Source: Actinomyces respiraculi
Lineage (GTDB): Bacteria > Actinomycetota > Actinomycetes > Actinomycetales > Actinomycetaceae
DNA length: 64,000 bases
Reading direction: 5' to 3'
Assembly: GCF_014595995.2 (NCBI RefSeq)
Contig: NZ_CP063989.1
Location: 1,116,001 to 1,180,000 of the forward strand
Made by a program: the position numbers and the translations under genes. This document shows, one piece after another, positions 8,868 through 18,005 of the stretch; the first letter of the stretch is position 1, and each line of letters starts with the position of its first letter. The notes under the pieces are model-generated. The model worked only from the letters and a program-made list of their open reading frames with translations, ran no database searches and was not told where the DNA came from.

Positions 8868-9701
8868 TCATTGGCGCACCGTCGCGCGGCGGCGCAGCGC
8901 CACCACGGGCAGGGCGAAGAGGACGGTCCACGCCACCAGGTTAGCCACGGCCATCCACATCTCGTCCTGGACGGGGGCGGGCAGGTCGGTGACGTAGGTC
9001 CACCCCTCCGTCATCGGCCACCGCACCAGCGCGACCGGCCCGTACAGGGGCGTGAAGCGCGCGATGGTCATCATCGTCTCGTTCAGGGGCATGAAGGCGT
9101 TGCCGAGGAAGCCGAAGAGGGACACGAAGGCGGGCGCGATACCCATGGCCGCCTGGGACGGTAGCAGCAGCCCCATGCCCAGGCCCCACAGGATGAAGGG
9201 GATGACGGTGACGACGGCCAGGAGAAAGCCGAGCACCCATCCGCGCGCGTCGAGCTCGGCGGTGGTCAGGGCCCCGGCGAGGAAGATGACGAGGACCGGG
9301 ACGGTGGCCTGCACGAAGGCTGTGGCGACCTTGACCGCCCAGTAGATGCGCATCCCACCGGCGGTGACGGCGATCTGGCGCCCCCAGCCGACCTGCAGCT
9401 CAATTGCAGTGCCTGTCGCCGAGGAGGTCGCGGCCATGCAGGCGCTGAAGCTGGCCATGGCAAGCATGACCGTGGCCGAGACGTTGCCGTGCTCGCCCAC
9501 CTGCTGAGTCCCAATGCCCCCGACGTTGTTGAACATGAGGTACATCGCCGAGGGGAAGGCGATGACGAAGAACAGGTTCGCCGGGTGACGCAGGGCTCGC
9601 AGCTGCTCGAGCATGAGGAAGGTGAGGAGGGGACGCACTCGGCGCAGGCGGGTGGTGCTGACAGCCGGTGCAGTGGGGGTGGTGGTCATGTTGGTGGTCA
9701 T
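8868..9701 (-). CDS. ABC-2 type exporter permease
   Basis: The 277-residue protein has about six membrane helices and the ABC-2 permease pattern: a cytoplasmic N terminus, then MLEQLRALRHPANLFFVIAF, and later helices with GxxLLPSQAA and FLGNAFMPLNE. It is encoded between its ATPase partner and the sensor kinase, so it is the membrane half of a small exporter under two-component control. The substrate cannot be read from the sequence; relatives export antimicrobials or lipids. AAGGAA upstream of the first ATG supports that start. Confidence 0.88.
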   Translation of the reverse strand: MTTNMTTTPTAPAVSTTRLRRVRPLLTFLMLEQLRALRHPANLFFVIAFPSAMYLMFNNVGGIGTQQVGEHGNVSATVMLAMASFSACMAATSSATGTAIELQVGWGRQIAVTAGGMRIYWAVKVATAFVQATVPVLVIFLAGALTTAELDARGWVLGFLLAVVTVIPFILWGLGMGLLLPSQAAMGIAPAFVSLFGFLGNAFMPLNETMMTIARFTPLYGPVALVRWPMTEGWTYVTDLPAPVQDEMWMAVANLVAWTVLFALPVVALRRRATVRQ

Positions 9702-9737
9702 GGCGGGGTTCCTTGTGGGGACGGTGGCGGGCGGGGC

Positions 9738-10682
9738 TCAGGCGACGGCGTCGTCGTCGGTCAGTGCGGTGAAGACCTCGTTGAGGCTGACGGCGTTAAT
9801 ACCCAGGTGAGCCGCGGGCGTGGCGGTCAGCAGCCAGCGGGCGACGTCGTCGGGTGCGCTCGTGCGGATCTCGACGTGCTCACCGCGCAGCGCCGTGCCC
9901 AGGACGCTGTCCGCGAGCCCACTGACCTTGAGCGCGGCGGCCAGGGCGGGCTCGTCCAGGCCCTCCCAGGTGGCGGAGACGACCGCCCCCTCGCCCAGCG
10001 CGCGGATCTCGTCCACCGTGCCGTCAGCGACGAGCCGGCCGCGGGCGATGATGACAATGCGGTCGGCGAAGGCCGCAGCCTCCTCCAGGTAGTGGGTGGC
10101 GAAGAGGATCGTGCGCCCGCCGTGGGCCTGGACGCGCATGGTGTCCCAGAAGGCGGTGCGGGCGGTGACGTCCATCCCGGCGGTCGGCTCGTCGAGCACG
10201 AGGAGCCGGGGGTCTGCGACGAGTGCCAGGGCCAGGCGCAGACGCTGGAGCTCACCGCCCGAGCAGCGGGCCACGCGGCGCCTGAGGATCGGGGTCAGGC
10301 CGGTTGAGGCGGCCAGGCCTGCGAGGTCCGTGGTGGCGTGCCCGCCCTGGACGGAGGCAACGGCGCGCAGGGTCTCGGCGACGGTGTAGTCGGGGATGAG
10401 CCCGTCGGTTTGCAGGACGACGCCGAGGTCTCCGGCGGCGACCGCCCGGTGGGGGCTGGTGCCCAGGACGCGCACGTTCCCCGAGGTCGGGGATCTCAGG
10501 CCCAGGAGGGTGTCGAGGGTGGTGGTCTTCCCGGCACCGTTGGGGCCGAGGAAGGCGACGATCTCGCCCTGGTCGATGGTGAGTGTGAGGCCGTCGACGG
10601 CGCGCACGGCCCGGGTGCCGGTGCCGAAGACCTTCGTGAGGTCGGTGACCTCGACGGCGGGGGAGGTGTGGTGTGAGTTCAT
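9738..10682 (-). CDS. ABC transporter ATP-binding protein, drug-export type
   Basis: The 314-residue ATPase has Walker A GPNGAGKTTT, signature CSGGELQRLRLALA, Walker B LLVLDEPTAGMD and an H-loop in ILFATHYLEEA. This is the DrrA/CcmA-like subfamily that pairs with separate ABC-2 permeases. It is the first gene of the leftward exporter-sensor operon; the permease starts 36 bp after its stop. The spacer on its upstream side is shared with rpsP and is nearly 500 bp. Confidence 0.92.
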   Translation of the reverse strand: MNSHHTSPAVEVTDLTKVFGTGTRAVRAVDGLTLTIDQGEIVAFLGPNGAGKTTTLDTLLGLRSPTSGNVRVLGTSPHRAVAAGDLGVVLQTDGLIPDYTVAETLRAVASVQGGHATTDLAGLAASTGLTPILRRRVARCSGGELQRLRLALALVADPRLLVLDEPTAGMDVTARTAFWDTMRVQAHGGRTILFATHYLEEAAAFADRIVIIARGRLVADGTVDEIRALGEGAVVSATWEGLDEPALAAALKVSGLADSVLGTALRGEHVEIRTSAPDDVARWLLTATPAAHLGINAVSLNEVFTALTDDDAVA

Positions 10683-11179
10683 GGCTCCAGCCTCGTGGCG
10701 CGGGACAGTCCGCGGTACTGAGGTGCGTCACCGGCTGGGTATGACGAATGTCAGTCCCGCCCGCCCAACGGGGGCAACGACGTCGGCCGCCTTAGTGCCG
10801 CGGCTCCCAGCGCCGCACGAGCCAGGCCAGAACCCGCGCAGGCGTCTCGCGGCCAGTGCTGGGGGCTGCGGCGTCGGGCCATCGGCACCTCCTCCGTGAG
10901 TGGCCGCCAGTTCAGCGGTTCATGACACAACTGATGAACCAGAGAACCGGCCTCCCGTCAAGAGGTGACTGTGGGCGATCTCGCAGCCCGTGGCCCCGCC
11001 AGCAGCCCCGTCGACTCGCCCACCGCCCTGTCCGTCTGGCAGAATCCTCGCTTGTACTCGGACGTGTGACGGCCCCTCTCCCTGACCTCGTCCCGGTCTC
11101 GGCTCTCGCCGGAACCCGTTGCTTGACCCCACCGGGGACCAGCGTGGGCCACACCATCCAGAACCAGGAGTTCCACCAA
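10683..11179. promoter_or_regulatory. Divergent spacer between exporter operon and rpsP
   Basis: No gene is supported in this roughly 500-bp spacer. It must hold the promoters of both operons. An interrupted palindrome GGTTCAT (10917-10923) / ATGAACC (10934-10940) with a 10-bp gap could be an operator or a small hairpin in the rpsP leader. A weak ribosome site CAGGAG (11165-11170) precedes the rpsP GTG. Confidence 0.45.
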
Positions 11180-11641
11180 GTGGCAGTCAAGATTCGCCTC
11201 AAGCGCATGGGCAAGAAGTTCCAGCCCTTCTACCGCGTCGTCGTCCTCGACGGTCGCAAGAAGCGGGACGGCCGTGTCATCGAGGAGATCGGTCTGTATG
11301 ACCCGATGCAGGAGCCCTCGCTCATTCGCATCGACTCCGAGCGCGTGAAGTACTGGCTCGGCGTGGGCGCTCAGCCCTCCGACACCGTCTTCAACCTGCT
11401 CAAGATCACCGGCGACTACCAGGCCTTCAAGGGCCTGCCGGGCGCCGAGGGCAGGCTCAAGGTCCGCGACCCTGAAGCCGCCGCCTCCGCCAAGGCTGAG
11501 GCCGTCAAGGCGGCCGCCAGCGACGCCGAGAAGCGCAAGGCCGCCGCCGCCAAGGCCAAGGCTGAGAAGGAGGCCGCCGAGGCCGCCGCTCAGGACGCCC
11601 CGGCCGAGGAGTCCACCGAGGCTCCGGCTGAGGAGGCCTGA
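11180..11641 (+). CDS. rpsP: 30S ribosomal protein S16
   Basis: S16 is a 30S assembly protein. The start is the GTG at 11180, giving [18 protein letters not shown]; longer upstream frames are not conserved S16. The core (about 85 residues) is followed by an Ala/Lys/Glu-rich tail up to residue 153. Such tails are common in actinobacterial S16. khpA starts 1 bp after the stop, in the conserved order rpsP-khpA-rimM-trmD. Confidence 0.97.
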   Translation: MAVKIRLKRMGKKFQPFYRVVVLDGRKKRDGRVIEEIGLYDPMQEPSLIRIDSERVKYWLGVGAQPSDTVFNLLKITGDYQAFKGLPGAEGRLKVRDPEAAASAKAEAVKAAASDAEKRKAAAAKAKAEKEAAEAAAQDAPAEESTEAPAEEA

Positions 11642-11642
11642 C

Positions 11643-11879
11643 GTGTTGGCCGACGCGCTCGAGCACCTCGTGCGTGGCATCGTCGACAACCCCGACGACG
11701 TCACCGTCACCTCCCGGTCGCTGCGCCGCGGCGACCTGCTGGAGGTGCGCGTCAACCCCGAGGACCTCGGTCGTGTCATCGGCCGCTCCGGCCGTACGGC
11801 CCGTGCCCTGCGCACGGTCGTCGGAGCGCTCGCCGACTCACCGGTGCGTGTCGACGTCGTCGACACTGACCGTAGGTAG
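11643..11879 (+). CDS. khpA: KH-domain RNA-binding protein KhpA
   Basis: A 78-residue single KH domain with the RNA-binding loop VIGRSGRTARALRTVV (GxxG = GRSG). KhpA usually works with KhpB (EloR/Jag) as an RNA chaperone affecting cell elongation and division in Gram-positive bacteria. It starts with GTG one base after rpsP. The next gene, rimM, is 299 bp away, an unusually long gap for this operon, filled by a symmetric repeat array. Confidence 0.93.
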   Translation: MLADALEHLVRGIVDNPDDVTVTSRSLRRGDLLEVRVNPEDLGRVIGRSGRTARALRTVVGALADSPVRVDVVDTDRR

Positions 11880-11952
11880 CCCAGATCACGGCATGCACCC
11901 GTCGCCCGGTCCTCATGGACCGGGCGACGTCGTCGTACCCCCACCCTTCTCT

Positions 11953-12124
11953 CGCGAGAACTGGTGTTACTGCTCGCGAGAACTGGTGATAACCCGAACC
12001 AGAACTGGTGTTTGTGCTGACGACGGCGCCAGGTAGTTGCAGCACGAGTTCTCGTGGGACATGACACCAGTTCTCGTCACGGATAACACCAGTTTTGGTG
12101 GGGAATAACACCAGTTCTCGCGGG
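11953..12124. repeat. Symmetric array of a 10-bp motif at a 22-bp step
   Basis: AGAACTGGTG occurs at 11957, 11979 and 12001 (exact 22-bp step). Its reverse complement CACCAGTTCT occurs at 12043 (one mismatch), 12065, 12087 (one mismatch) and 12109, again exactly 22 bp apart. The outer three pairs are symmetric about 12037.5. Conservation extends to CGCGAGAACTGGTGTTA in the outermost units. It can be read as helical-phase binding sites or as a long imperfect RNA hairpin. Confidence 0.9.
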
Positions 12125-12156
12125 TGGGGAGGCGGGTGGGGAGGGCGGGGGAGGGG
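12122..12156 (+). other. G-tract cluster, possible G-quadruplex, just before rimM
   Basis: Seven runs of three or more G with loops of one to four bases lie on the coding strand, ending about 11 bases before the -10-like TAGGTT. This satisfies the simple G-quadruplex pattern; folding is not shown. Confidence 0.5.
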
Positions 12157-12166
12157 AGCTACGCGG

Positions 12167-12172
12167 TAGGTT
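12167..12172 (+). promoter_or_regulatory. Probable -10 element of a leaderless rimM promoter
   Basis: TAGGTT fits the actinobacterial TANNNT -10. The GTG start of rimM lies seven bases downstream, where transcription would begin, so the mRNA would have no leader. No clear -35 is seen. The same geometry recurs before xerC and proS. Confidence 0.45.
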
Positions 12173-12178
12173 GAGGGC

Positions 12179-12730
12179 GTGCTGCTCACCGTTGCCGTCA
12201 TCGGCCCAGCCCACGCCCTCAAGGGAGAGGTCCGCCTCGAGATCCGCACGGACGACCCCGAGGGGCGCCTCGAGCCCGGCACCGTCCTGCCGACCGAGCC
12301 CGCCTCAGCCGGCCCCCTGACCGTCTCGCGCCTGCGCTTTGATGGCCAGCGCTGGTACGCCAGCTTCGATGAGGCCCGCGACCGCACGGCCGCCGAGGCC
12401 CTGCGCGGGGTGCACCTGCTCGTCGACACCGACGCCGAGAAGGAGGCCGACGACGAGGCCTGGTACGCCCACGAGCTCATTGGCCTGACCGCCGTGCGCC
12501 TGGGCACCGAGGCGCTGGGTGCCGGCCCCCAGGTTCTTGGCGTCGTCGTTGACCTCGAGCCCGGTGTCGCTCAGGACCGTCTCGTCGTGCGCACGCCCCA
12601 GGGCGAGCAGGTCGCCGTGCCCTTCGTTGAGGCGCTGGTGCCCGCCCTCGACCTCGAGGCCGGAACCGTCACCCTCGACCCTCCCGGTGGCCTCTTCCCG
12701 GGCCTGGGCGAGGCCGAGGACGCCCGATGA
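12179..12730 (+). CDS. rimM: Ribosome maturation factor RimM
   Basis: RimM helps 30S head maturation around S19. The 183-residue protein starts with GTG ([20 protein letters not shown]), has the N-terminal RimM barrel with the [11 protein letters not shown] motif and a C-terminal PRC barrel with WYAHELIGL and [10 protein letters not shown]. No Shine-Dalgarno is evident and a -10-like hexamer is seven bases upstream, which suggests a leaderless mRNA. The stop overlaps trmD (ATGA). Confidence 0.95.
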   Translation: MLLTVAVIGPAHALKGEVRLEIRTDDPEGRLEPGTVLPTEPASAGPLTVSRLRFDGQRWYASFDEARDRTAAEALRGVHLLVDTDAEKEADDEAWYAHELIGLTAVRLGTEALGAGPQVLGVVVDLEPGVAQDRLVVRTPQGEQVAVPFVEALVPALDLEAGTVTLDPPGGLFPGLGEAEDAR

Positions 12731-14250
12731 CGGCCGCCGCCCCGCGTGCCGATGTCGGGAGCCTGCGTCTGGACGTCGTGACGATCTTCCCCGACTACCT
12801 GCGCGTGCTCGACCTGTCCCTCATCGGCAAGGCCGCCGGCACCGGCCTCATCGACCTGGTCGTCCACGACCTGCGCGACTGGACCCACGACCGCCACCGC
12901 ACCGTCGACGACACCCCGCTCGGTGGTGGCGCCGGCATGGTGATGCGGCCCGACGTCTGGGGCGAGGCCCTCGACACCGTCCTCGACCTGCCCGCGGACC
13001 CCACCGCCGCCCGCGAGGCCGTCACCGCCCGCCGCGGCACCGGGACCCGCCAGGTTCTCGTCGTCCCGACGCCCGCCGGCGAGCTCTTCACCCAGCGCAC
13101 CGCCGAGGACTTGGCCCACGCGGACCAGGTGGTCTTCGCCTGCGGCCGCTACGAGGGCATCGACGCCCGCGTTCCCGAGCACTACCGCGAGCTCGGCGTC
13201 GAGGTGCGCGAGCTGAGCATCGGCGACTATGTCCTCAACGGGGGAGAGGCCGCCGCCCTCGTCATCATCGAGGCCGTCGCCCGTCTGCGCCCCGGTGTCC
13301 TGGGCAACCCCGGCTCCGTCGTCGAGGAGTCCCACTCCGAGGCGGGGCTGCTGGAGTACCCCGTCCACACCCGCCCGGTGGCCTGGCGCGGGCACGACCT
13401 TGCCGTGACCTGGCCCGGCCTGCTCTCCGGTGACCACCCCCGCATTGCCCGCGAGCGCCGCGAGCAGGCCATTGCCCGTACTGTTGCCCGCCGCCCCGAC
13501 ATGGTCGCCCGCCTCGAGGCCCAGCGCCTCGGGGCGGGCGACCGCGCCGCCCTGGCCCGCAACGGCTGGGCCGTGCCGCGCGGTGCCCCCCACCCCGTGC
13601 CCCTTGAGCTGCGGCCGCTTGAGGCCGAGGACGTGCCCGACCTCGTTGCGCTGGCCCGGCGCACCTTCCCCGACGCCTGCCCGCCCTTCCTCACCGCCGA
13701 GCAGATCGACGAGCACATCGCCCGCCACCTCACCGTCGAGCGCATGAGCGCCTGGCAGGCGGACCCGCGTGTCATCGTCACCCTCGCCCATCTCACCGAG
13801 GACGCCTCCACCGAGGCCGGTGAGGTGCGCGTGGGCGAGAGCGTCGGCTACAGCGTCGTCATCCTCGAGGCCCAGGACGACGACGGCGTCCTGCCCCCCG
13901 GACTCGATGCCCGGCCCGAGGCCGTGCGCGTGCCCCCGTCGTCGGACGGCGGCCCGGGCCTGGCCGCCGAGCTGAGCAAGGTCTACGTCGACGCCCGCCT
14001 GCGCGGCTCCGGCCTTGCCGACGTCCTGCTGGCCGAGGCCGTGCGCGACGCCTCCACCGCCGGCGTCACCGCCCTGTGGCTCGGCACGCATGACGGCAAC
14101 CGTCGCGCCCAGAAGGCCTACCGCCGCAGTGGTTTCGCCAAGGTCGGCATCCGTCGCTACGACGTCGGCGGACACCTGTGCCGCGACGTCGTCATGGCCC
14201 TCAACCCCGGTGCGTCCGACTCCGAGCCGACGGCGGGGGGCGAGCGATGA
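12727..14250 (+). CDS. trmD: tRNA (guanine37-N1)-methyltransferase TrmD fused to a GNAT domain
   Basis: Residues 1 to about 283 are TrmD, which methylates G37 of tRNAs using S-adenosylmethionine. Features are [27 protein letters not shown], the knot segment [11 protein letters not shown] and [14 protein letters not shown]. TrmD normally ends near residue 230-280, but this protein has 507 residues. The extension (about 290-490) reads as a GNAT acetyltransferase: it starts [20 protein letters not shown] and ends [20 protein letters not shown] with a final [20 protein letters not shown]. There is no stop or start between the parts. The GNAT substrate is unknown. The stop overlaps lepB. Confidence 0.93.
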   Translation: MTAAAPRADVGSLRLDVVTIFPDYLRVLDLSLIGKAAGTGLIDLVVHDLRDWTHDRHRTVDDTPLGGGAGMVMRPDVWGEALDTVLDLPADPTAAREAVTARRGTGTRQVLVVPTPAGELFTQRTAEDLAHADQVVFACGRYEGIDARVPEHYRELGVEVRELSIGDYVLNGGEAAALVIIEAVARLRPGVLGNPGSVVEESHSEAGLLEYPVHTRPVAWRGHDLAVTWPGLLSGDHPRIARERREQAIARTVARRPDMVARLEAQRLGAGDRAALARNGWAVPRGAPHPVPLELRPLEAEDVPDLVALARRTFPDACPPFLTAEQIDEHIARHLTVERMSAWQADPRVIVTLAHLTEDASTEAGEVRVGESVGYSVVILEAQDDDGVLPPGLDARPEAVRVPPSSDGGPGLAAELSKVYVDARLRGSGLADVLLAEAVRDASTAGVTALWLGTHDGNRRAQKAYRRSGFAKVGIRRYDVGGHLCRDVVMALNPGASDSEPTAGGER

Positions 14251-14945
14251 GCGACAGGAGCGCGAGCAAGCCACAGGGGCGCAGCGAGGACAAGCAGGCC
14301 GCGCGCCACCCCGCCCTCGGCGTCATCGGCCTGCCGGTGCTCGCCCTCATCGCCATCATCTTCGCGCGCAGCCTCGTGGTGCAGACCTTCGTCATCCCCT
14401 CCGCCTCCATGGAGGACACCCTCGTAGACGGCGACCGCGTGGCCGTCACCGTGTACGACGCCGACGACCTTGAGCGCGGGGACGTCGTCGTCTTCCGCGA
14501 CCCCGACCACTGGCTCACCGTCACCGAGCCGACCGGGCTGCGCGCGGCCGTCCAGGACCTGCTTGTCGCCCTGAGGATTCTGCCGCAGGACCCCGGACAC
14601 CACCTCATCAAACGGGTCATCGGTCTGCCGGGTGACCATGTGGTGGCCGATGGGATGGGGACCTTGAGTGTCAATGGCGTGGTGCTCGATGAGTCCTATG
14701 TCAAGGTGGGGCGTTCGGCCTCGGACGTGGCCTTCGACGTTGTGGTGCCGGAGGGCTACATCTGGGTCATGGGGGACAACCGGTCCAACTCGGCGGACTC
14801 GCGCTACCACCAGGACGACGCCCACGGCGGCTTCGTGCCGATCAGCGAGGTCGTCGGCGTCGCCAAGGCCATCGTCTGGCCGCTGGACCGGCTTGGCACC
14901 CTCACCGGGGGAGACGAGGCCTTCAGGGCCGTCCCCGAGCCCTGA
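14247..14945 (+). CDS. lepB: Type I signal peptidase, first copy
   Basis: Signal peptidase I cleaves secretory signal peptides on the outer face of the membrane. The ATG at 14247 overlaps the trmD stop; the longer frame lies wholly inside trmD. The 232-residue protein has one N-terminal membrane helix (about 28-48), the catalytic Ser in IPSASMED near residue 54 and the Lys of the dyad in [12 protein letters not shown], then [13 protein letters not shown]. From the [11 protein letters not shown] region on it is almost identical in DNA to the second copy at 15687. Confidence 0.96.
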   Translation: MSDRSASKPQGRSEDKQAARHPALGVIGLPVLALIAIIFARSLVVQTFVIPSASMEDTLVDGDRVAVTVYDADDLERGDVVVFRDPDHWLTVTEPTGLRAAVQDLLVALRILPQDPGHHLIKRVIGLPGDHVVADGMGTLSVNGVVLDESYVKVGRSASDVAFDVVVPEGYIWVMGDNRSNSADSRYHQDDAHGGFVPISEVVGVAKAIVWPLDRLGTLTGGDEAFRAVPEP

Positions 14946-15211
14946 CCCGCTGCCCGGTCGGCTCGCCCTGGGGCCGGTTGCCGTGAGGTCGGGCACGTCC
15001 TCGTCGGGAGGGTCGCAGCCGTGCACGGCGCTGTGGCACACTAGCCGGGCCCTTGGGCCTCGGAACGTCCCTGCCACTGGGGGGACGCCCATCGAGTAGG
15101 ACCCCAGGGCGCCAGCACACGGCGCAGCCCCCGGAGCTCCGGCTCGACGGCGGTGCGGCGCCACCAACCGATCGCCCCTGACCAGTGGCACGAGCGTGTG
15201 GAGATACTCCC

Positions 15212-15562
15212 ATGAGCAACCTGATCGACGAGATCAACGCCCAGTCGCTTCGCGACGACGTCCCCGCCTTCCGTCCCGGCGACACCCTCAAGGTGCACGT
15301 CAAGGTCGTCGAGGGCAGCCGCAGCCGTGTCCAGGTCTTCCAGGGCATCGTCATCAGCCGCCAGGGCGCGGGCGTCGCCGAGACCTTCACCATCCGCAAG
15401 ATCTCCTTCGGTGTCGGTGTCGAGCGCACCTTCCCGGTCCACACCCCCTCCATCGACAAGATCGAGGTTGTCTCCCGCGGAGACGTGCGTCGCGCCAAGC
15501 TGTACTACCTGCGCAACCTGCGCGGGAAGGCTGCCAAGATCAAGGAGCGTCGCGAGGACTGA
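15212..15562 (+). CDS. rplS: 50S ribosomal protein L19
   Basis: L19 sits at the 30S-50S interface. The ATG at 15212 gives [20 protein letters not shown] with GGAG upstream; earlier in-frame codons are not conserved. The 116-residue protein ends KIKERRED and contains [19 protein letters not shown] and [18 protein letters not shown], as expected for L19. It lies between two signal peptidase genes. The 266-bp spacer before it probably holds its promoter. Confidence 0.98.
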   Translation: MSNLIDEINAQSLRDDVPAFRPGDTLKVHVKVVEGSRSRVQVFQGIVISRQGAGVAETFTIRKISFGVGVERTFPVHTPSIDKIEVVSRGDVRRAKLYYLRNLRGKAAKIKERRED

Positions 15563-15686
15563 GCCCCGGCTCGACCCTCAGCTCATCGGCGTCGTCCGGT
15601 GCCCGTCCGGGTGCCGGACGACGCCTGTTCCAGGCGGGAGTGCCCCGCCGCCGTCCGTACCGCAGCCCCGATGAGAGGGGGCCCGC

Positions 15687-16595
15687 ATGACGAGCACCAG
15701 CGACCGCAGCGCCGAGCGCCCAGCGGACACCGGCGGTGCTCCCGCCGAGGAGTCCCCCCAGGTCCTGCGCACGGCAGACACCCCCGACGCCGCCCCCGAG
15801 CACCTGCCGACCACCACCCTGCCTCCCTCCTACCCGCCGGTGCGTCGCGCCGCGTCCCCGGAGCCCCGGGCTCGCACCTCCCAGGCCCCCGTGGAGCGCC
15901 GACGGCGTGGTCGCTCGGTGCTCTCGGCCCTCGTCGCCGTCGTGGCGGTGCTCGTTGTCACCGCGCTCATCAAGACCTTCGTCATCCAGTGGTTCGAGAT
16001 TCCCTCCGCCTCCATGGAGGACACCCTCGCCGTCGGCGACCGCGTGGCCGTGTGGATGTGGGGCGCCGACGACCTTGAGCGCGGGGACGTCGTCGTCTTC
16101 CGCGACCCCGACCATTGGCTCACCGTCACCGAGCCGACGGGGCTGCGCGCGGCCGTCCAGGACCTGCTCATCCTCATGCACCAGCTGCCCGAGGACACCG
16201 GGCATATCCTCATTAAGCGGGTCATCGGTCTGCCGGGTGACCATGTGGTGGCCGATGGCTCGGGGACGTTGAGTGTCAATGGCGTGGTGCTCGATGAGTC
16301 CTATGTCAAGGAGGGGCGTTCGGCCTCGGACGTGGCCTTCGACGTTGTGGTGCCGGAAGGGTTCATCTGGGTCATGGGGGACAACCGGTCCAACTCGGCG
16401 GACTCGCGCTACCACCAGGACGACGCCCACGGCGGCTTCGTGCCCATGACTGACGTCATCGGGGAGGGTGCCGCCGTCGTCTGGCCCGTCTCCAGCTGGG
16501 CCGGACTGGGCGATGGCACCCACGCCTTCGACCTCGTGCCCGAGCCCGGTCGGGCTCCGGACCCCGCTCGGCCCGAGCCCGAGGAGGGCGCGTGA
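15687..16595 (+). CDS. lepB: Type I signal peptidase, second copy
   Basis: The 302-residue paralogue of the upstream lepB has a longer Pro/Ala-rich cytoplasmic head (about 75 residues), one membrane helix, Ser in IPSASMED and Lys in [12 protein letters not shown]. Two signal peptidases around rplS are common in actinobacteria. The catalytic half matches the first copy nearly base for base. The stop overlaps the rnhB start (GTGA). Confidence 0.96.
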   Translation: MTSTSDRSAERPADTGGAPAEESPQVLRTADTPDAAPEHLPTTTLPPSYPPVRRAASPEPRARTSQAPVERRRRGRSVLSALVAVVAVLVVTALIKTFVIQWFEIPSASMEDTLAVGDRVAVWMWGADDLERGDVVVFRDPDHWLTVTEPTGLRAAVQDLLILMHQLPEDTGHILIKRVIGLPGDHVVADGSGTLSVNGVVLDESYVKEGRSASDVAFDVVVPEGFIWVMGDNRSNSADSRYHQDDAHGGFVPMTDVIGEGAAVVWPVSSWAGLGDGTHAFDLVPEPGRAPDPARPEPEEGA

Positions 16596-17344
16596 GTGCC
16601 CCGCGCCTGGTCCCGGACCGCGTACTGGAGACCGAGGAGCTGGGCCGCCACGCGCTGGTGGGCGGCATGGACGAAGTGGGGCGGGGATCGCTTGCCGGCC
16701 CGGTCACCGTGGGCCTCGCCGTCGTCTCACACAGCACCCCGGACGCCTTCCCGCAGGGCCTGGCCGACTCCAAGCAGCTGACTGCCCGCCGGCGTGAGGC
16801 CCTCGTTGAGCCGTGCCGCCAGTGGCTGGCGGACTGGGCTCTGGCCAGCGCCGGCCCCGCCGAGATCGACGTCCTGGGGATCGTCGGGGCCCTGCGCCTG
16901 GCCGGGTGGCGCGCTCTGGCCGAGGTCGCGGCCCGCGGGCACGCGCCCGGCCTTGTCATCCTCGACGGCACGTCCGATTGGCTCGGCCCGCCCGAGGACG
17001 GCCTGCTGTCCGGTCTGGAACCCGCTGTCGTGCGTGTGGGGACGCCCGGGGAGGGGCCGGGGGAGGCGCCGACGGCGACGTCGGCAGTGGGTCCCGTTCT
17101 GCCGGTCGTGCGCACCCAGGTCAAGGCCGACGCCCGCTGCGCCGTCGTCGCGGCCGCCTCTGTCCTGGCCAAGGTCCACCGCGACGCCCTCATGAGCGCT
17201 CTGGAGGACCCGGGTTACGGCTGGGCCTCCAACAAGGGCTACGCCAGCGCCCCCCATATCGACGGCCTCGCCCGTCTGGGCGCCAGCGAGCACCACCGCC
17301 GCAGCTGGCACCTGCCAGGACTGGGGCAGGCCGGGCACTACTGA
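16592..17344 (+). CDS. rnhB: Ribonuclease HII
   Basis: RNase HII removes ribonucleotides from DNA and RNA in RNA-DNA hybrids. The 250-residue protein has the acidic catalytic pair in GGMDEVGRGSLAGPV, then DSKQLTARRRE, ILDGTSDWL and the final KADARCAVVAAASVLAKVHR. An insert rich in Gly/Pro/Thr (around residues 150-165) is longer than usual. It starts with GTG overlapping the lepB stop. Confidence 0.96.
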   Translation: MSAPRLVPDRVLETEELGRHALVGGMDEVGRGSLAGPVTVGLAVVSHSTPDAFPQGLADSKQLTARRREALVEPCRQWLADWALASAGPAEIDVLGIVGALRLAGWRALAEVAARGHAPGLVILDGTSDWLGPPEDGLLSGLEPAVVRVGTPGEGPGEAPTATSAVGPVLPVVRTQVKADARCAVVAAASVLAKVHRDALMSALEDPGYGWASNKGYASAPHIDGLARLGASEHHRRSWHLPGLGQAGHY

Positions 17345-17441
17345 GCGGCGCAGTCGAGGCCGGGCGGGGCTGAGCGGGGCTCTCGACGCGCCCGGGTGGG
17401 CTCCACGGGCCCTGACGGTCGATGTGCGGCATGATGAGCCG

Positions 17442-17747
17442 GTGAGCGCTGAGGACCTTGAGGCATACGAGAACGATCTGGAGCTCGAGCTTTACCGCGA
17501 GTACCGGGACGTCGTCTCGCTGTTCTCCTACGTCGTCGAGACGGACCGGCGCTTCTACCTGGCCAACTCCGTGGACGTCCAGGTGCGCACCAACGGCGGT
17601 GAGGTCTTCTTCGAGCTCACCTTGGAGGACGCCTGGGTGTGGGACATCTACCGCGCCTCGCGCTTCGTCACATCCGTGCACGTCGTCACCTTCAAGGATG
17701 TCAACGTCGAGGAACTGACCAAGCCCGAGATGGAGATCCCCTCCTGA
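17442..17747 (+). CDS. DUF2469 family protein
   Basis: A 101-residue protein beginning MSAEDLEAYENDLELELYR, then VSLFSYVVETDRRFYLANSV and DAWVWDIYRASRFV, the near-invariant DUF2469 sequence found in most actinobacteria next to rnhB and yraN. The function is unknown. The GTG at 17442 matches the family N terminus; an earlier in-frame ATG at 17424 would add six residues. Confidence 0.95.
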   Translation: MSAEDLEAYENDLELELYREYRDVVSLFSYVVETDRRFYLANSVDVQVRTNGGEVFFELTLEDAWVWDIYRASRFVTSVHVVTFKDVNVEELTKPEMEIPS

Positions 17748-18005
17748 CCCGCACGTCCTCTCCTGACCAGCACGAACAGCACATATGGGGCACGGTCGTC
17801 TCGATCGTCCAGTGCCCGGGGGCGGGGGGTGACAACCACGGCGGATGAGTTGTCGTCCTGTGGTTAAGCCGGAGAGCCGACTGGGCCCGCCCGGGCTCCA
17901 CAGCCCCTCGCCGCGACAGGCGCTGACGCCGCTGTCCACAGCACGGGCGCTGCCGCCTCGCCACCGTCGCCACTCTGCTCCACGCTGGGGCAGGAGGTGG
18001 TCCAC

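Noticed and set aside
11953..12124. CRISPR array
   Set aside because: Units are only 22 bp with no separate spacers, copies invert halfway and no cas genes are near.
12571..14274. 567-residue frame opposite trmD
   Set aside because: Shadow of trmD; no recognisable protein and no neighbours in that direction.
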